Positions 7,432 through 16,841 are shown, numbered from the stretch's first letter. The stretch is 64,000 nt of DNA from JANELJ01 sp024511395 (GCA_963681975.1 OY820613.1:248001-312000), one strand, 5' to 3'. The notes: generated by a model from the sequence alone, not told the origin. A program made the numbers and translations.

Positions 7432-8721
7432 TTAATCCACAATCTCATAACAGGGAATATACTCACTGCCTGGCAGTTTCATTCTGAACTGTTCCACAAA
7501 AGACTGCAGCAGGGCATCCATGGGCTCCATAATTTCCTTATCACCGCTGATCTGAAATTTACCGTGTTCCTCAATCAGGCGTATGCCGTCATCTTTGACA
7601 TTGCCGGCCACAATACCTGAGAAAGGCCGGCGTAAATTGGCTGCCAGAAGGTGGATAGGCTGGTCTTTATGCAATTCCAGATTGGCCATATTTTCATGGG
7701 TGGGTTCAAAGGGCATCTAGAACTCTTTGTCGATGTGCAGCTTCCAGTTATAGTAAAATGCATCGCTGGTGGAGCAGCGAAAATCCGATACAGCTTTTAT
7801 CATGTTCTTCATTTCCCGGGCCACCAGTTCCGGATCGTTAATAATAATCTTGTATTTCTGCTGGGCTTCAAAGCCCAGGGTGATTTCAATAAAGTGATAG
7901 ATCTGTTTAAAGTACTCTTCACTTTCCTTGGGACCGGTCAGGATAAAGGGGAAGGGCAGCTCCTTGTTGTCCGGATGCAGTAAAATACCCAGCAGGTATA
8001 AGATTTCTTCAGCTGTGCTCGGACCGCCGGGGGAATACAATAACTTCATGTCCCAGACGTACAAAGGCTTCCAGACGTTTTTCAATATCGGGTAGAATAA
8101 CTAGCTCATTAACCATGGGATTGGGTGATTCAGCCGCAATAATACCCGGTTCGGTGAGGCCGATATAACGGCCGTTATAAACCCGCTGCTTGGCATGGGC
8201 AATATTGGCACCTTTCATGGCACCGGGGCCGCAGCTGGTACAGATATTTAATTTTCTTAATCCCAGTTCATGTCCAACTTCCTTGCTGTAATCATATTCA
8301 TTGCGGGCAATGGAATGACCGCCCCAGCAGACCACAATATTGGGCATGACTTCCGGCACCAGTACTTTGGCATTACGCAGAATATGGAAGATGGCACTGG
8401 TAATGTCTTTGGAGCGGGTAAAATCAAAGCGGTTACTGCTGTCAATAAAATTACCAACAAAGACAATATCTCGTAATACCGCAAACAGATGTTCCTTAAT
8501 ACCGGTGATCATGTCGCCATCCACAAAGGCCTGAGCCGGGGCATTGCTGACCTGAAGTTTAATGCCTCTTCCGTGCTGCCGGTATTCAGAACCGCCAGGG
8601 AGCAGGCGCGAAAGTCTTCGGAAAACTTGCCCTTACTGGCATTGAGCAGAATATTAACCTCCAGTTTAGAAAGAACATCCATTTTGCCTTCAGGGGTAAT
8701 CAGTGCATCAATTGTTTTCAT
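7432..8721 (-). pseudogene. ppnN: Nucleotide 5'-monophosphate nucleosidase PpnN (YgdH), inactivated
   Basis: PpnN cleaves the N-glycosidic bond of purine nucleotides and binds (p)ppGpp. Family landmarks across three frames: MDVLSKLEVN near the N-terminus; VVCWGGHSIARNEYDY; GLRKLNICTSCGPGAMKGA; LPDIEKRLEAFVRLGHEVIVFP; STAEEILYLLGIL; and MPFEPTHENMANLELHKDQP at the C-terminal domain. Three lesions: an out-of-frame internal deletion near 8555 joining VLNTGS to RGIKLQV (about 24 codons lost); a 1-base insertion in a C run near 8030 at the PGG phosphate-binding loop; and an in-frame TAG (7717-7719) where relatives have Gln. Clearly dead. Confidence 0.9.
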
Positions 8722-8745
8722 AGTTTTCTCGGTTAATTCCTGGTT

Positions 8746-9603
8746 CTAGTTAAAATTCTGGTAAACATCCGGACGGGCAGTGTGAACTGAATATTCGGGA
8801 TAAAGTTCCTCATTCAGTTGATAGTCTTTTTCCTGTCCATCAAAGGGAGATATAAAGCTGATACGTGTGGCAGTAAGATACAGCTCTGGAATTGTTTTTA
8901 TTGCAGTGTCAGATACTGATTCGGAAGGGTTATACAAGGGGTCACCCAGTACAGGATAACCAATACCGGCAAGGTGACGTCGTATCTGATGTTTTCGACC
9001 CGTCAGGATCTGAATGGTCAGATGATTATAACCACTCTGCTCAGTGGCTTCTGAGGATAAAATACGGGTAATGGCCTGGTAATATTTTTTTATCTGTCGT
9101 TCCTTAAACATTTCTGACAGCAGAGCGGCGGCTTTTTTGCTGTGTGCCAGCAGAATAAGCCCTTGGGTAGCCCGATCCAGGCGATGTACCAGAAAGGCAT
9201 TGCGCTGTGGCTGCAGGTGAACTTCAGCCCAACGGTAGATGCTGGTGTGATCGCCGTATTTGCTGCCCTGTGACAACATCCCAACAGGCTTAAACCAGAC
9301 ACTATAATTACCCTCGTCACTGATCAACCTAGCTTCAGGCGGTTGCTGGGATAACACCTGCTCATCATAGTACAGGTGGACAATCTGCCCAAACTGCAGT
9401 TTCCGTGTAGCCCGTCGAATGTGTACGGCGTGGCGCCCCTGAGTCAGCCATACAGCGCCTTTTTGCATAATTTGCTTAAGCTTCTGTCGGGACAGGTCTG
9501 TATGCGATGATAATAATTCAATCGCCGTCATGCCATCCGGTTCGATGACTTCAAAATGTTTTTCAAATTTTTGTGGGACCTGGGACGGATCGGCTGATGT
9601 CAT
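8746..9603 (-). CDS. RluA-family RNA pseudouridine synthase
   Basis: 285 aa, isomerises uridine to pseudouridine in rRNA or tRNA. The N-terminal 25-80 region looks S4-like (LSRQKLKQIMQKGAVWL, GQIVHLYYDE). The catalytic domain has VWFKPVGMLSQGSKYGD, then HRLDRATQGLILLAHS with the catalytic Asp; the usual HRLDxxTSG reads HRLDRATQG. ERQIKKYYQAI and ILTGRKHQIRRHLAGIGYPV follow. It is shorter than RluC/RluD and closer to small RluA relatives; the RNA target cannot be told. The ATG at 9603 lacks a clear Shine-Dalgarno; Met25 is an alternative. Divergent from the gene at 9667. Confidence 0.82.
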   Translation of the reverse strand: MTSADPSQVPQKFEKHFEVIEPDGMTAIELLSSHTDLSRQKLKQIMQKGAVWLTQGRHAVHIRRATRKLQFGQIVHLYYDEQVLSQQPPEARLISDEGNYSVWFKPVGMLSQGSKYGDHTSIYRWAEVHLQPQRNAFLVHRLDRATQGLILLAHSKKAAALLSEMFKERQIKKYYQAITRILSSEATEQSGYNHLTIQILTGRKHQIRRHLAGIGYPVLGDPLYNPSESVSDTAIKTIPELYLTATRISFISPFDGQEKDYQLNEELYPEYSVHTARPDVYQNFN

Positions 9604-9617
9604 TTAGTAAAAGTATG

Positions 9618-9623
9618 TATAAT
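9618..9623 (+). promoter_or_regulatory. Possible -10 element between divergent genes
   Basis: TATAAT in the 63-bp gap between the divergent pseudouridine synthase gene and the small gene at 9667. No good -35 was identified. Confidence 0.3.
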
Positions 9624-9666
9624 ATTGTTACTCTTAATAATAACACGTCTGGAATAAAAGGTAGAT

Positions 9667-9918
9667 ATGAAAGGTTATACTTTAGATCCTCACCCTGAAG
9701 CCAATGCGGCACAACAGCACTATGCAGTGGTATTTGCACCTAAACGCAGAGCAAGGGGACGTTTCCCTTCCAATAATGTGACCTTGTGTGATACGGTCGG
9801 GGAGACCATAGAAGGGCATGAACCAGAACAAAAAATTTATGCTGCAGAGGTGATAGGGCCTTCAAAATCTTCTGAAGGCTGTATGCTCTATTATCTGGTT
9901 CGCTGGCTGGTGGATTAA
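9667..9918 (+). CDS. Small conserved-looking protein of unknown function (83 aa)
   Basis: Not recognised. A soluble, mixed-charge protein with a Arg/Lys patch (FAPKRRARGRFPSNNVTLC), GETIEGHEPEQKIYAAEVIG in the middle and a hydrophobic end (LYYLVRWLVD). An AGG-type ribosome site (AAAGGTAGAT) precedes the ATG. Its own promoter gap, intact frame and typical codon use support a real gene. It ends 8 bases before the convergent rubredoxin gene. Confidence 0.6.
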   Translation: MKGYTLDPHPEANAAQQHYAVVFAPKRRARGRFPSNNVTLCDTVGETIEGHEPEQKIYAAEVIGPSKSSEGCMLYYLVRWLVD

Positions 9919-9926
9919 TCCAGGAG

Positions 9927-10091
9927 CTAAACCTCTACCATCTGGAATTCACTTTTACCCTGTCCGCAGTCGGGACATAACCAGTCTTCCGGTACATCTT
10001 CCCAAGCGGTGCCTGGAGCAATCCCTTCATCGGGTAAACCTTTTTCTTCTTCATAGATAAATCCGCAGATCATGCAGCGCCATGTTTTCAT
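9927..10091 (-). CDS. Rubredoxin (54 aa)
   Basis: Small one-iron electron-transfer protein. The iron-binding cysteines are in MKTWRCMICGFIY (C6, C9) and DWLCPDCGQGKSEF (C39, C42), the classic CxxC...CPxCG pattern, with EEEKGLPDEGIAPGT between. Length is typical. An AGAGG Shine-Dalgarno precedes the ATG at 10091. The redox partner is not encoded nearby. Confidence 0.95.
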   Translation of the reverse strand: MKTWRCMICGFIYEEEKGLPDEGIAPGTAWEDVPEDWLCPDCGQGKSEFQMVEV

Positions 10092-10171
10092 AACTAACCT
10101 CTTCTGGTATTAATTTAAATTCTTAGTATTTTACTTGGTTATTCTAAAACAGCAGGCAGTTAATGTCAAAA

Positions 10172-10203
10172 GCAGGGGAGTGTAAAATAAAAAACTCCCC
10201 TGC
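10172..10203. terminator. Strong hairpin between rubredoxin and Hsp20 genes
   Basis: GCAGGGGAGT (10172-10181) pairs with ACTCCCCTGC (10194-10203) around an A-rich loop. It lies downstream of the Hsp20 gene (minus strand) and may terminate it. There is no strong T run after it in that orientation. Confidence 0.45.
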
Positions 10204-10273
10204 CCCTATCTTCGAGCTGGAAGATAATTAATGGAGCAGGGGAGAGAGGAAGAAGGAGGTGCTTAAATCGGTA

Positions 10274-10813
10274 TTAAGCGGCTTCTATGGTTTGCTCTTC
10301 ACTGGCTTTTTCAGCAGTATTTTCTTTAGTTTCAGTAGCCTGAGCCTCTTTTTTAGAAACATCTTCCAGTTGAGTGGTGCTTCTGCCGGTACCAATGGTA
10401 ATAGTACGGGGCTTCATGGCTTCAGGTACTTCTCTGACCAGTTCTATATTTAGCAGGCCGTTTCCCAGGCTGGCACCGGTAACCTTAACATGGTCGGCGA
10501 GCTGGAAACGATGTTCAAAATTGCGTTCAGCAATGCCATGATGCAGGAACTGCCGGTTTTCATCTTTGTTCTGTTCAGAATGCTTGCCAGTAACGGTCAG
10601 TACCCCATTCTCAGTCTGTATGTTCAGGTCAGATTCATCAAAACCGGTGACTGCCATGGTGATTTTATAGCTATCTTCATTAATTAGTTCTATATTATAA
10701 GGTGGATAGCCTGGTTGGCTTTGGGCTGTACGTGTGGCACGATCCAGTCTTGAAAACAGGTCGTCAAAACCAATGGCAGAGCGGAATAAGGGTTCAAAAT
10801 CAAATGTATTCAT
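10274..10813 (-). CDS. ibpA: Small heat shock protein, Hsp20/IbpA type
   Basis: 179 aa holdase chaperone. The N-terminus FEPLFRSAIGFDDLFSRLD and PGYPPYNIELINEDSYKI match IbpA. The alpha-crystallin domain continues with AVTGFDESDLNI, GVLTVTGKHSEQ, HGIAERNFEHRFQLADHV and GNGLLNIELVREVPEAMKP. The C-terminal ~45 residues (Ala/Glu/Thr/Lys/Gln-rich, ending EEQTIEAA) are an extension longer than in E. coli IbpA. GAGGA precedes the ATG and is folded into a ROSE-like hairpin, implying translational heat control. Confidence 0.93.
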   Translation of the reverse strand: MNTFDFEPLFRSAIGFDDLFSRLDRATRTAQSQPGYPPYNIELINEDSYKITMAVTGFDESDLNIQTENGVLTVTGKHSEQNKDENRQFLHHGIAERNFEHRFQLADHVKVTGASLGNGLLNIELVREVPEAMKPRTITIGTGRSTTQLEDVSKKEAQATETKENTAEKASEEQTIEAA

Positions 10814-10817
10814 AATT

Positions 10818-10842
10818 CATATCCTCATAAACAAGCAATATG
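10818..10842 (-). promoter_or_regulatory. ROSE-like RNA thermometer hairpin before the Hsp20 gene
   Basis: In the mRNA, CAUAUUGCUU pairs with GAGGAUAUG: five Watson-Crick pairs, a U-G pair, a bulged G, then C-G and U-A closing over the Shine-Dalgarno AGGA. The UUGCU strand with a bulged G opposite the ribosome site is the hallmark of the 3' hairpin of ROSE elements, which open on heating. Position (5 nt before the ATG) and gene type agree. Confidence 0.65.
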
Positions 10843-10947
10843 TTTGTAACGTGTGTCTAAAACTAAAGTGATCAATTTAACAATCCAATTACATGGAGAT
10901 AACAGACCTCGTTGAGCATTTTTTATACTTATTTGCAAACAGTAAGG

Positions 10948-11596
10948 ATGGATTTTAATTTTTCAAGGGACTTTTTTAAAAAAAAAGCATAAAAAAATTG
11001 CTAATAGTTCAAAAGTTTTTAATCAAATTTCGACCCGATTATCTACTGAAATAAATCTGCAGAATCAGTTGGCAATTGTGGTTGAAGGGGCAATGGACCT
11101 GACGCATTCTGATGCAGGTACCTTATATTCATTACATGACGACCAGTTCCTTCGCTTTGAAGTAGTGATGAACCGAACCCTGAATATTAATAAAAAAGCA
11201 CCGGACATTAATTTCCCGGATATTGAGGTGTATAAAGACGGTGAACCGAATAATTCCATGATAGTGGCCTGCAGTGTGCTGCAGGAAAAAAGCATTCGGG
11301 TGGCTGATGTTTATAAAGAAGAGTCTTTTAATTTCAGCGGTACCCGGACCTTTGATGAAAAAACCGGTTATCACACCCACTTGGTACTAACTGTCCCCAT
11401 CCGTGATTTTGAGAAAAAAATTATCGGTGTCATTCAACTGATTAATGCTCAGGATATCAATAAAGCGATCAGAGAATATAACGATAAGGATGAAGAACTG
11501 GTGAACCTGTTTGTATTACAAACTGCTTTTACTTTGTCGTCTAATATCCTGATAGATAAACAGAAAGCTCTGTTTAACTCCATCCAGACAACATAG
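10948..11596 (+). pseudogene. GAF-domain sensor-like protein, frame broken in a poly-A run
   Basis: The main open frame (about 175 aa from 11069) is a GAF domain: LAIVVEGAMDLTHSDAGTLY, a central cofactor-pocket-like region, then HTHLVLTVPIRDFEKKIIGV and IQLINAQD. The natural start appears to be the ATG at 10948 (AGTAAGG just upstream) reading MDFNFSRDFFKKK, but this frame meets TAA after nine A residues (10978-10986); the GAF frame joins with a +1 shift at that run. It could be a true frameshift, transcriptional slippage, or use of an internal TTG/GTG start. No output domain follows. Confidence 0.6.
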
Positions 11597-11607
11597 CCGA
11601 ATTAAAA

Positions 11608-11643
11608 CTCCTCTCCCTAGCATGAACAGCAAGGCGGGGAGGG
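11608..11643. terminator. Possible terminator hairpin
   Basis: CCTCTCCC and GGGGAGGG form an imperfect stem between convergent genes. There is no T tract. Confidence 0.25.
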
Positions 11644-11688
11644 CTAAACCCTCTTATCGACAAAGTATTAACCTAAAACCTGCCCCCA

Positions 11689-12108
11689 CTACCGCTTACA
11701 CAAAGGCCGCTTATCAGGATTCTCAACAGCTTCTGTAATCGCATTGACCAGTTGCAAAATTTCATCAGGCTTTAAAGCGGTCGATAATTTGTAAATTAAA
11801 TTGGGATCTACATCGGCCAGTACCGTGGTACCATCAGCCAGGTTAACTGTAATGCCGGCATTTTTTATCTCATTACTGCCTTCTTCATCGGACACCAGCT
11901 GTTCATTTAAATCCATCATTTCATCATAAAATTCTTCAATTTCCTCAATGGTATCCAGATCATAGTCATCAGAAATACTGATGGTATAGCCTGATTCTTC
12001 AACTGAAGCCTGAAACTCGGTATCATGCTCATAAGGAATATCTTTGCTCTTAAGAAAATCTTCAAAGCGCTGTAAGGGCTGTTTATGAAAAAATATAAAA
12101 TCCAGCAA
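11689..12108 (-). CDS. Acidic protein of unknown function (139 aa)
   Basis: Not recognised by name. Soluble and strongly acidic (DDYDLDTIEEIEEFYDEMMDL). It starts MLDFIFFHKQPLQRFEDFLK and has a C-terminal section GITVNLADGTTVLADVDPNL followed by KPDEILQLVNAITEAVENPD. The frame is intact with a plausible ribosome site (AGAGGATAG). The gene stands alone between convergent and divergent neighbours. Confidence 0.65.
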   Translation of the reverse strand: MLDFIFFHKQPLQRFEDFLKSKDIPYEHDTEFQASVEESGYTISISDDYDLDTIEEIEEFYDEMMDLNEQLVSDEEGSNEIKNAGITVNLADGTTVLADVDPNLIYKLSTALKPDEILQLVNAITEAVENPDKRPLCKR

Positions 12109-12203
12109 AATACTATCCTCTTTAATGGCAATGGTTGTTTTAAATTAAGTCCGGCAAGTATTTTATGATACTATTCTACAGCTATAAATAACACCAGAAG
12201 AAC

Positions 12204-12668
12204 ATGGAACTGCATATATTTCCTGACCGGTTTATTATTGAATATACTCCAGCATGGGTAGCTATTATGCTGCTGTCTGGACTGGTTTTTTTCTTTATAA
12301 GCAAGTCTTTACGTCAGTATTATAAAAAAAATTATAAGTACAGTTTCCTTCCCGGCGTTATTTTTATTATCAGTTTTGTTTTTCTGATTGGCGGTATCAA
12401 CCTGTTTGTTTATAAAATTGTATTTAATAAAGACGGTCTGATTGTTTTTAATATTCATAATTTTAATAAATCGATTAACTGGCAGTCGATTGACAAAGTC
12501 CATTATCTGGAACGGCAGAATATAGAAATTATCTATACAGATGAAGAACCGTTGCAGGATAAAATAGTTCTGAATCTGGAAGATCTGCTGTATGAGAGCA
12601 TGGATAAGGTCAAAGTGCTGTTCAGGCTTAAACTCAGGCTGCATCATAAACCGCTACCGGAATTATGA
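12204..12668 (+). CDS. Small membrane protein with two transmembrane helices
   Basis: 154 aa, family not recognised. The N-terminal third has two hydrophobic helices (AWVAIMLLSGLVFFF at 18-32 and FLPGVIFIISFVFLIGGINL at 48-67) separated by a basic stretch, then a cytosolic beta-rich region (INWQSIDKVHYLERQNIEII) reminiscent of bacterial PH-like domains. The frame is intact and very AT-rich. Function unknown. Confidence 0.6.
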   Translation: MELHIFPDRFIIEYTPAWVAIMLLSGLVFFFISKSLRQYYKKNYKYSFLPGVIFIISFVFLIGGINLFVYKIVFNKDGLIVFNIHNFNKSINWQSIDKVHYLERQNIEIIYTDEEPLQDKIVLNLEDLLYESMDKVKVLFRLKLRLHHKPLPEL

Positions 12669-12722
12669 GATTTATTAAGCTTTTCTGGTTTTGTCCAATT
12701 AATTAAAAAGAGAGTGACAAGC

Positions 12723-13876
12723 ATGCCCGTTATAACAGAACTTGCTGACAATCTGGAACAGTTTCAGCAATGGCGACAATACCTGCATTCCATACCGGAA
12801 ATTGCCTTTGGTGAGGAAAAAACCGCGGATTTTGTTGAACAGAAACTCAGGGAGTTTGGTGTTACTGTTTATCCCCGTATGGCGGGTACCGGTGTCATTG
12901 GTTTCATTAATGCCGGTAAGGGCAGTGCCAGTATAGCCCTGCGTGCGGATCTGGATGCTTTGCCTATTGAAGAACAGAACGATGTCAGTTATTGCTCAAG
13001 TCACTAGGGAATGATGCATGCCTGCGGGCATGACGGCCTACTGCCATGCTGCTGGCAGCCGTACAGTATCTGTCTGAGCATCGTGACTTTAACGGTAACG
13101 TATATTTTGTCTTTTAACCGGCAGAAGAAAATGAAGGCGGCGGCAGAAAACTGGTAGAGGAAGGTTTTTTTGATAAATACACAGTTGATGGAATTTATGG
13201 TATGCATAACTGGCTTGGACTGCCGGTCGGCCAGTTTGCCATACGCAGCGGGCCGGTTATGGCTGCTTATGACGTGTTTGATATTACCATTAAGGGCAAG
13301 GGCGGTCATGCTGCTGCACCGCATAATACCGTTGATCCCATTGTAATTGCCGGACATGTCATACAGGCACTACAGAATATTACCAGCCGGAATATTAACC
13401 TCCTGGATTCAGTAGTGGTGTCCGTAACCCGTATTCATGCCGGAGACAGTTATAATGTGATCCCTGAAACGGCTCACCTGTCCGGAACTGTGCGGACTTT
13501 TCATGCTGAAGTCCAGGATAAAGTGATTGCCCAGATCAAACAGATTATAGAATCTATCTGTCTGGCTTATGGGGCTACAGTAGATATTGACTATCAGAAA
13601 CGCTACCCTTCAACTATTAATACTAAGCGGGAAACAGAATACGCGACCTTGGCGGCACAGGAAACTGTCGGCTCTGATAATATTATCTGCGATAGTCCGC
13701 CCAGTATGGGCTCGGAAGACTTCTCCTTTTTACTTAATGAGTGCCGGGGCTGTTATGTTTCCATCGGCAATGGCCAGAGTGCTTCCCTGCATAATCCCCA
13801 TTATAATTTTAATGACGCCGTCCTGCCCACCGGCGCCAGCTACTGGGTGAAACTGGCACAGATGCGTTTAAAATAA
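12723..13876 (+). pseudogene. M20-family amidohydrolase (hippurate hydrolase-like), inactivated
   Basis: Zn-dependent aminoacylase/carboxypeptidase family. Recognisable parts: LHSIPEIAFGEEKTADFVE; ALRADLDALPIEEQND; metal motif HACGHDG; PAEENEGGGRKLVEEGF; GMHNWLGLPVGQFA; GKGGHAAAPHNTVDPI; and C-terminal MGSEDFSFLL. Lesions: TAG near 13006 before MMHACGHDG, a frameshift just after HDG near 13040, and TAA for the Gln of FQPAEEN near 13116. A GTG at 12714 is an alternative start; the ATG at 12723 has better spacing. Dead. Confidence 0.9.
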
Positions 13877-13948
13877 AAACGTATCCGTTACGGTTTGGTT
13901 GATCAGGATGGGAGTATAATTTTAATGATTCTCATTTATACGTAAATA

Positions 13949-15104
13949 GTCCGACCTGAATAAATCATAGCACATTGATTTGTAAGGAAATATTGCTTGA
14001 TTATGGGTGTTAAATTTGCAGGTTTTTGGTAAAATAAGCCTTATTACCTTGCAAATTTCCAGACCAGAATGAAGCCAGAGAAACAGCCAAAAATACCTCA
14101 GGAAGACCTGTTCAGGATGCGCCCTGAAAACATGCTGGACATAAACCATGAGTTGATTAAGTTATCAAAACACATAGATTGGGAAAGTCCTGATAAAGAA
14201 TGGGGCGCTCTGTTTGTATCCACTAAAGGTGCTCCTGCCATACGCACTCGATTGATTGCAGGATTGCATTACCTGAAACACCTGCATGATTTATCGGATG
14301 AACAGGTAGTAAAAGGCTGGACAGAAAATCCGTACTGGCAGTATTTTTGTGGTGAAGAATACTTTCAGCATAAAATGCCCATACACCCTGTGACCATGAC
14401 TAAATGGCGTAACCGGCCGGGTAAGTCAGGCAGTGAAAAATTACTGATTGAAACCATTAAAGCCGGACTAAAGAGTAAAACCATAAAGCCAGGCAGTTTA
14501 AAGAAAGTCACGGTAGATACTACCGTACAGGAAAAGAACATCGCTTTTCCAACCGATTCAAAGCTCCTGAACAAAGCCAGAGAAAACCTGGTTAAACTGT
14601 CCAAAGAGCACGGTATTAAACTGCGCCAGAACTATAATCGGGTTGGGCCGCAATATGTACTAATGGCCAGTCGTTATGCACATGCAAAACAGTTTAAACG
14701 CATGAAGAAAATGAACAATAAACTGAAATCCCGTTTAGGTCGTGTTAAACGGGATATTGAACGACAACTGCCCAACTATTCCGTTGATATTCAGTCTCTG
14801 TTTGAAGTAGCTCTAAAACAGGCTCAGAAACTAATTGAGCAGGAGCAGCACAGTAAGAACAAGCTTTACAGTTTACATGCCCCGGAAGTCGAGTGTATCA
14901 GTAAAGGCAAAGCTCATAAGCCTTATGAATTTGGTGTTAAAACCAGTATCGCGGTAACTAACAAGGAAGGCTTTGTTATTGGCGCTCAAAGCTGTCCGGG
15001 CAATCCTTATGATGGACACACTCTACTGCCACAACTGGAACAGTGCTTTGTTGATCGGGGCTATCGTGGACCTGAGGTAAAAGACACTAAAGTTTTTATC
15101 TCAG
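13949..15104 (+). mobile_element. IS5-type element, copy 2, 3'-truncated
   Basis: Left end GTCCGACCTGAATAAATC is intact and follows CGTAAATA. The element breaks off at 15104, shortly after the second catalytic Asp motif, and joins MITE sequence directly. Confidence 0.85.
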
Positions 15105-15114
15105 ACGGTCAATG
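14069..15114 (+). pseudogene. IS5-type transposase, C-terminally truncated
   Basis: Reads normally from MKPEKQPK to about residue 345 but lacks the last ~90 residues, including the catalytic Glu region AIEPEIGHMK. A 30-bp in-frame deletion removed IKQFTAVQPE between two GGAACAG repeats (near 15037-15043). Inactive. Confidence 0.88.
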
Positions 15115-15224
15115 AATACTCAGCAGTTATAAATATAATATTAAATATATTTTAACACAGCCAACCCTGTTTGGTTTATTAGGATCAGCTAATAATATAT
15201 CTGGTAAAAACCACCTAGTATCTG

Positions 15225-15230
15225 TATAAT
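15225..15230 (+). promoter_or_regulatory. Possible -10 element for the SulP gene
   Basis: TATAAT located 58 bases upstream of the SulP start codon. The -35 region is poor. Confidence 0.3.
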
Positions 15231-15287
15231 TTGCCCCCTTTCTAACAGCTTCTGATTGTTTTTTAAGTTATTTTTCTCGGATTATAT

Positions 15288-16841
15288 ATGATTGATCTAT
15301 GCTCCAAAGACCAGCCCTGCAATGTTAAAACTGAGATATTATCCGGCCTGACTGTAGCCTTGGCACTGGTGCCTGAAGCCATTGCTTTTGCATTTGTTGC
15401 CGAAGTTGATCCCTTGGTGGGGCTGTATGCGGCTTTTATTGTTGGTTTAATCACTGCCACCCTGGGCGGTCGTCCGGGTATGATTTCCGGGGCAACCGGT
15501 GCTCTGGCTGTTATTATGACTGGTCTGGTGGTTATTCATGGGGTGGAATACCTTTTTGCTGCAGTGGTACTGATGGGGCTGATACAGATCCTGTTCGGGA
15601 TATTACGGCTGGGCAAGTTTATCCGTCTGGTACCGCATCCGGTGATGCTGGGTTTTGTTAACGGTCTTGCCATTGTTATTTTTCTGGCTCAGATAGGGCA
15701 GTTTAAGATTCCGGATCTGGAAACCGGTAATGCCGTATGGATGGAAGGTGTCATGCTCTGGACCATGCTGGGTCTGATTGCTCTGACCATGGCCGTTATT
15801 TATATACTGCCTAAATATACCAAAGCCATTCCAGCACCGCTGGCAGGGATACTGGTGGTTTCAGCCCTGGTTATCGGCTTTGATTTACCGGCTCGTACTG
15901 TGGGAGACATTGCTTCTATTGCCGGTGGGTTCCCCGAGTTTCATATTCCCATGATTCCGATGGGTTCTCTCAATGAAATCAGGGATACTCTGGTGATTAT
16001 CTTTCCTTATTCGCTGGCTTTTGCAGCCATTGGTTTAACTGAATCCCTGCTGACTCTGACAGTGATTGATGAAATGACTGAAACCCGTGGCCAGGGTAAC
16101 AGGGAATGTGTGGGCCAGGGGGTTGCCAATGTGACCTGTGGCTTTTTTGGTGGTATGGGTGGCTGTGCCATGATTGGTCAGTCTATGATTAATGTTACTG
16201 CCGGTGGTCGCGGGCGTTTGTCCGGTATTGCGGCGGCTCTGTTCCTGCTTAGTTTTATTATGTTTACTTCTGATCTGATTTCCCGTATTCCGCTGGCAGC
16301 GCTGGTAGGGGTGATGTTTATGGTGGTTATCGGTACCTTTGAATGGTCCAGTTTCCGTATCCTCGATAAAATCCCAAAAACTGATGCCTTTATCCTGATC
16401 TCAGTATCTGCTATTACCGTGATAACTGATAATCTGGCCATTGCCGTGGTAATCGGGGTGATTATTGCGGCGTTGGTATTTGCCTGGAATCATGCCAAGC
16501 ATATTACGGTTAATATCACCCGTGACAATGAATATTCCAAGGTATATGAACTGCACGGTCCGCTGTTTTTTGGTTCGGTACACAATTTTCAGGAGTTATT
16601 TGATCCAAAAAATGATCCGGATGATGTAGTGGTGGAATTTAAATATTCTAGGGTGTCCGATCATTCGGCTATTGAAGCTATTGATACCCTGGCGGAACGC
16701 TATTTAAGTGAACATAAACGCCTTCACCTGCGTCACTTAAGTCCTGAGTGCCGAAAACTGCTGACCAAGGCCGGTGATCTGTGTGAGGTGAATGTAATTG
16801 AAGATCCTAAATATTTTGTTGCAGATGATAAATTAGGATAA
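15288..16841 (+). CDS. SulP-family inorganic anion transporter with STAS domain
   Basis: 517 aa inner-membrane protein. The N-terminal 1-400 carries the SulP membrane core of many helices, with the signatures LSGLTVALALVPEAIAFAFV, DPLVGLYAAFIVGLITATLG and GRPGMISGATGALAVIM, and the conserved later segment GFFGGMGGCAMIGQSMINV. The C-terminal ~100 residues form a STAS domain (VYELHGPLFFGSVHNFQELF, VVVEFKYSRVSDHSAIEAID). SulP proteins move sulfate, bicarbonate or other anions; the substrate is not decidable here, though bicarbonate or sulfate would suit the cbbY and sulfurtransferase context. Intact and monocistronic. Confidence 0.9.
   Translation: MIDLCSKDQPCNVKTEILSGLTVALALVPEAIAFAFVAEVDPLVGLYAAFIVGLITATLGGRPGMISGATGALAVIMTGLVVIHGVEYLFAAVVLMGLIQILFGILRLGKFIRLVPHPVMLGFVNGLAIVIFLAQIGQFKIPDLETGNAVWMEGVMLWTMLGLIALTMAVIYILPKYTKAIPAPLAGILVVSALVIGFDLPARTVGDIASIAGGFPEFHIPMIPMGSLNEIRDTLVIIFPYSLAFAAIGLTESLLTLTVIDEMTETRGQGNRECVGQGVANVTCGFFGGMGGCAMIGQSMINVTAGGRGRLSGIAAALFLLSFIMFTSDLISRIPLAALVGVMFMVVIGTFEWSSFRILDKIPKTDAFILISVSAITVITDNLAIAVVIGVIIAALVFAWNHAKHITVNITRDNEYSKVYELHGPLFFGSVHNFQELFDPKNDPDDVVVEFKYSRVSDHSAIEAIDTLAERYLSEHKRLHLRHLSPECRKLLTKAGDLCEVNVIEDPKYFVADDKLG

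Larger units (their letters stand above)
13906..15170. mobile_element. Decayed MITE interrupted by an IS5-type copy
   Basis: 13906-13948 matches the left 45 bases of the MITE at 20817 with mutations (ATTCTCATTTA...CGTAAATA kept). After the IS5 piece, 15105-15170 matches the right part (GGTCAATG.ATACTCAG, TATAAATATAATATT). The palindromic core is lost with the adjoining IS5 3' end. A degraded third MITE copy. Confidence 0.6.

Noticed and set aside
8257..8534. Several overlapping frames over the ppnN region on both strands
   Set aside because: Alternate frames of a frameshifted gene; only the ppnN reading shows family motifs.
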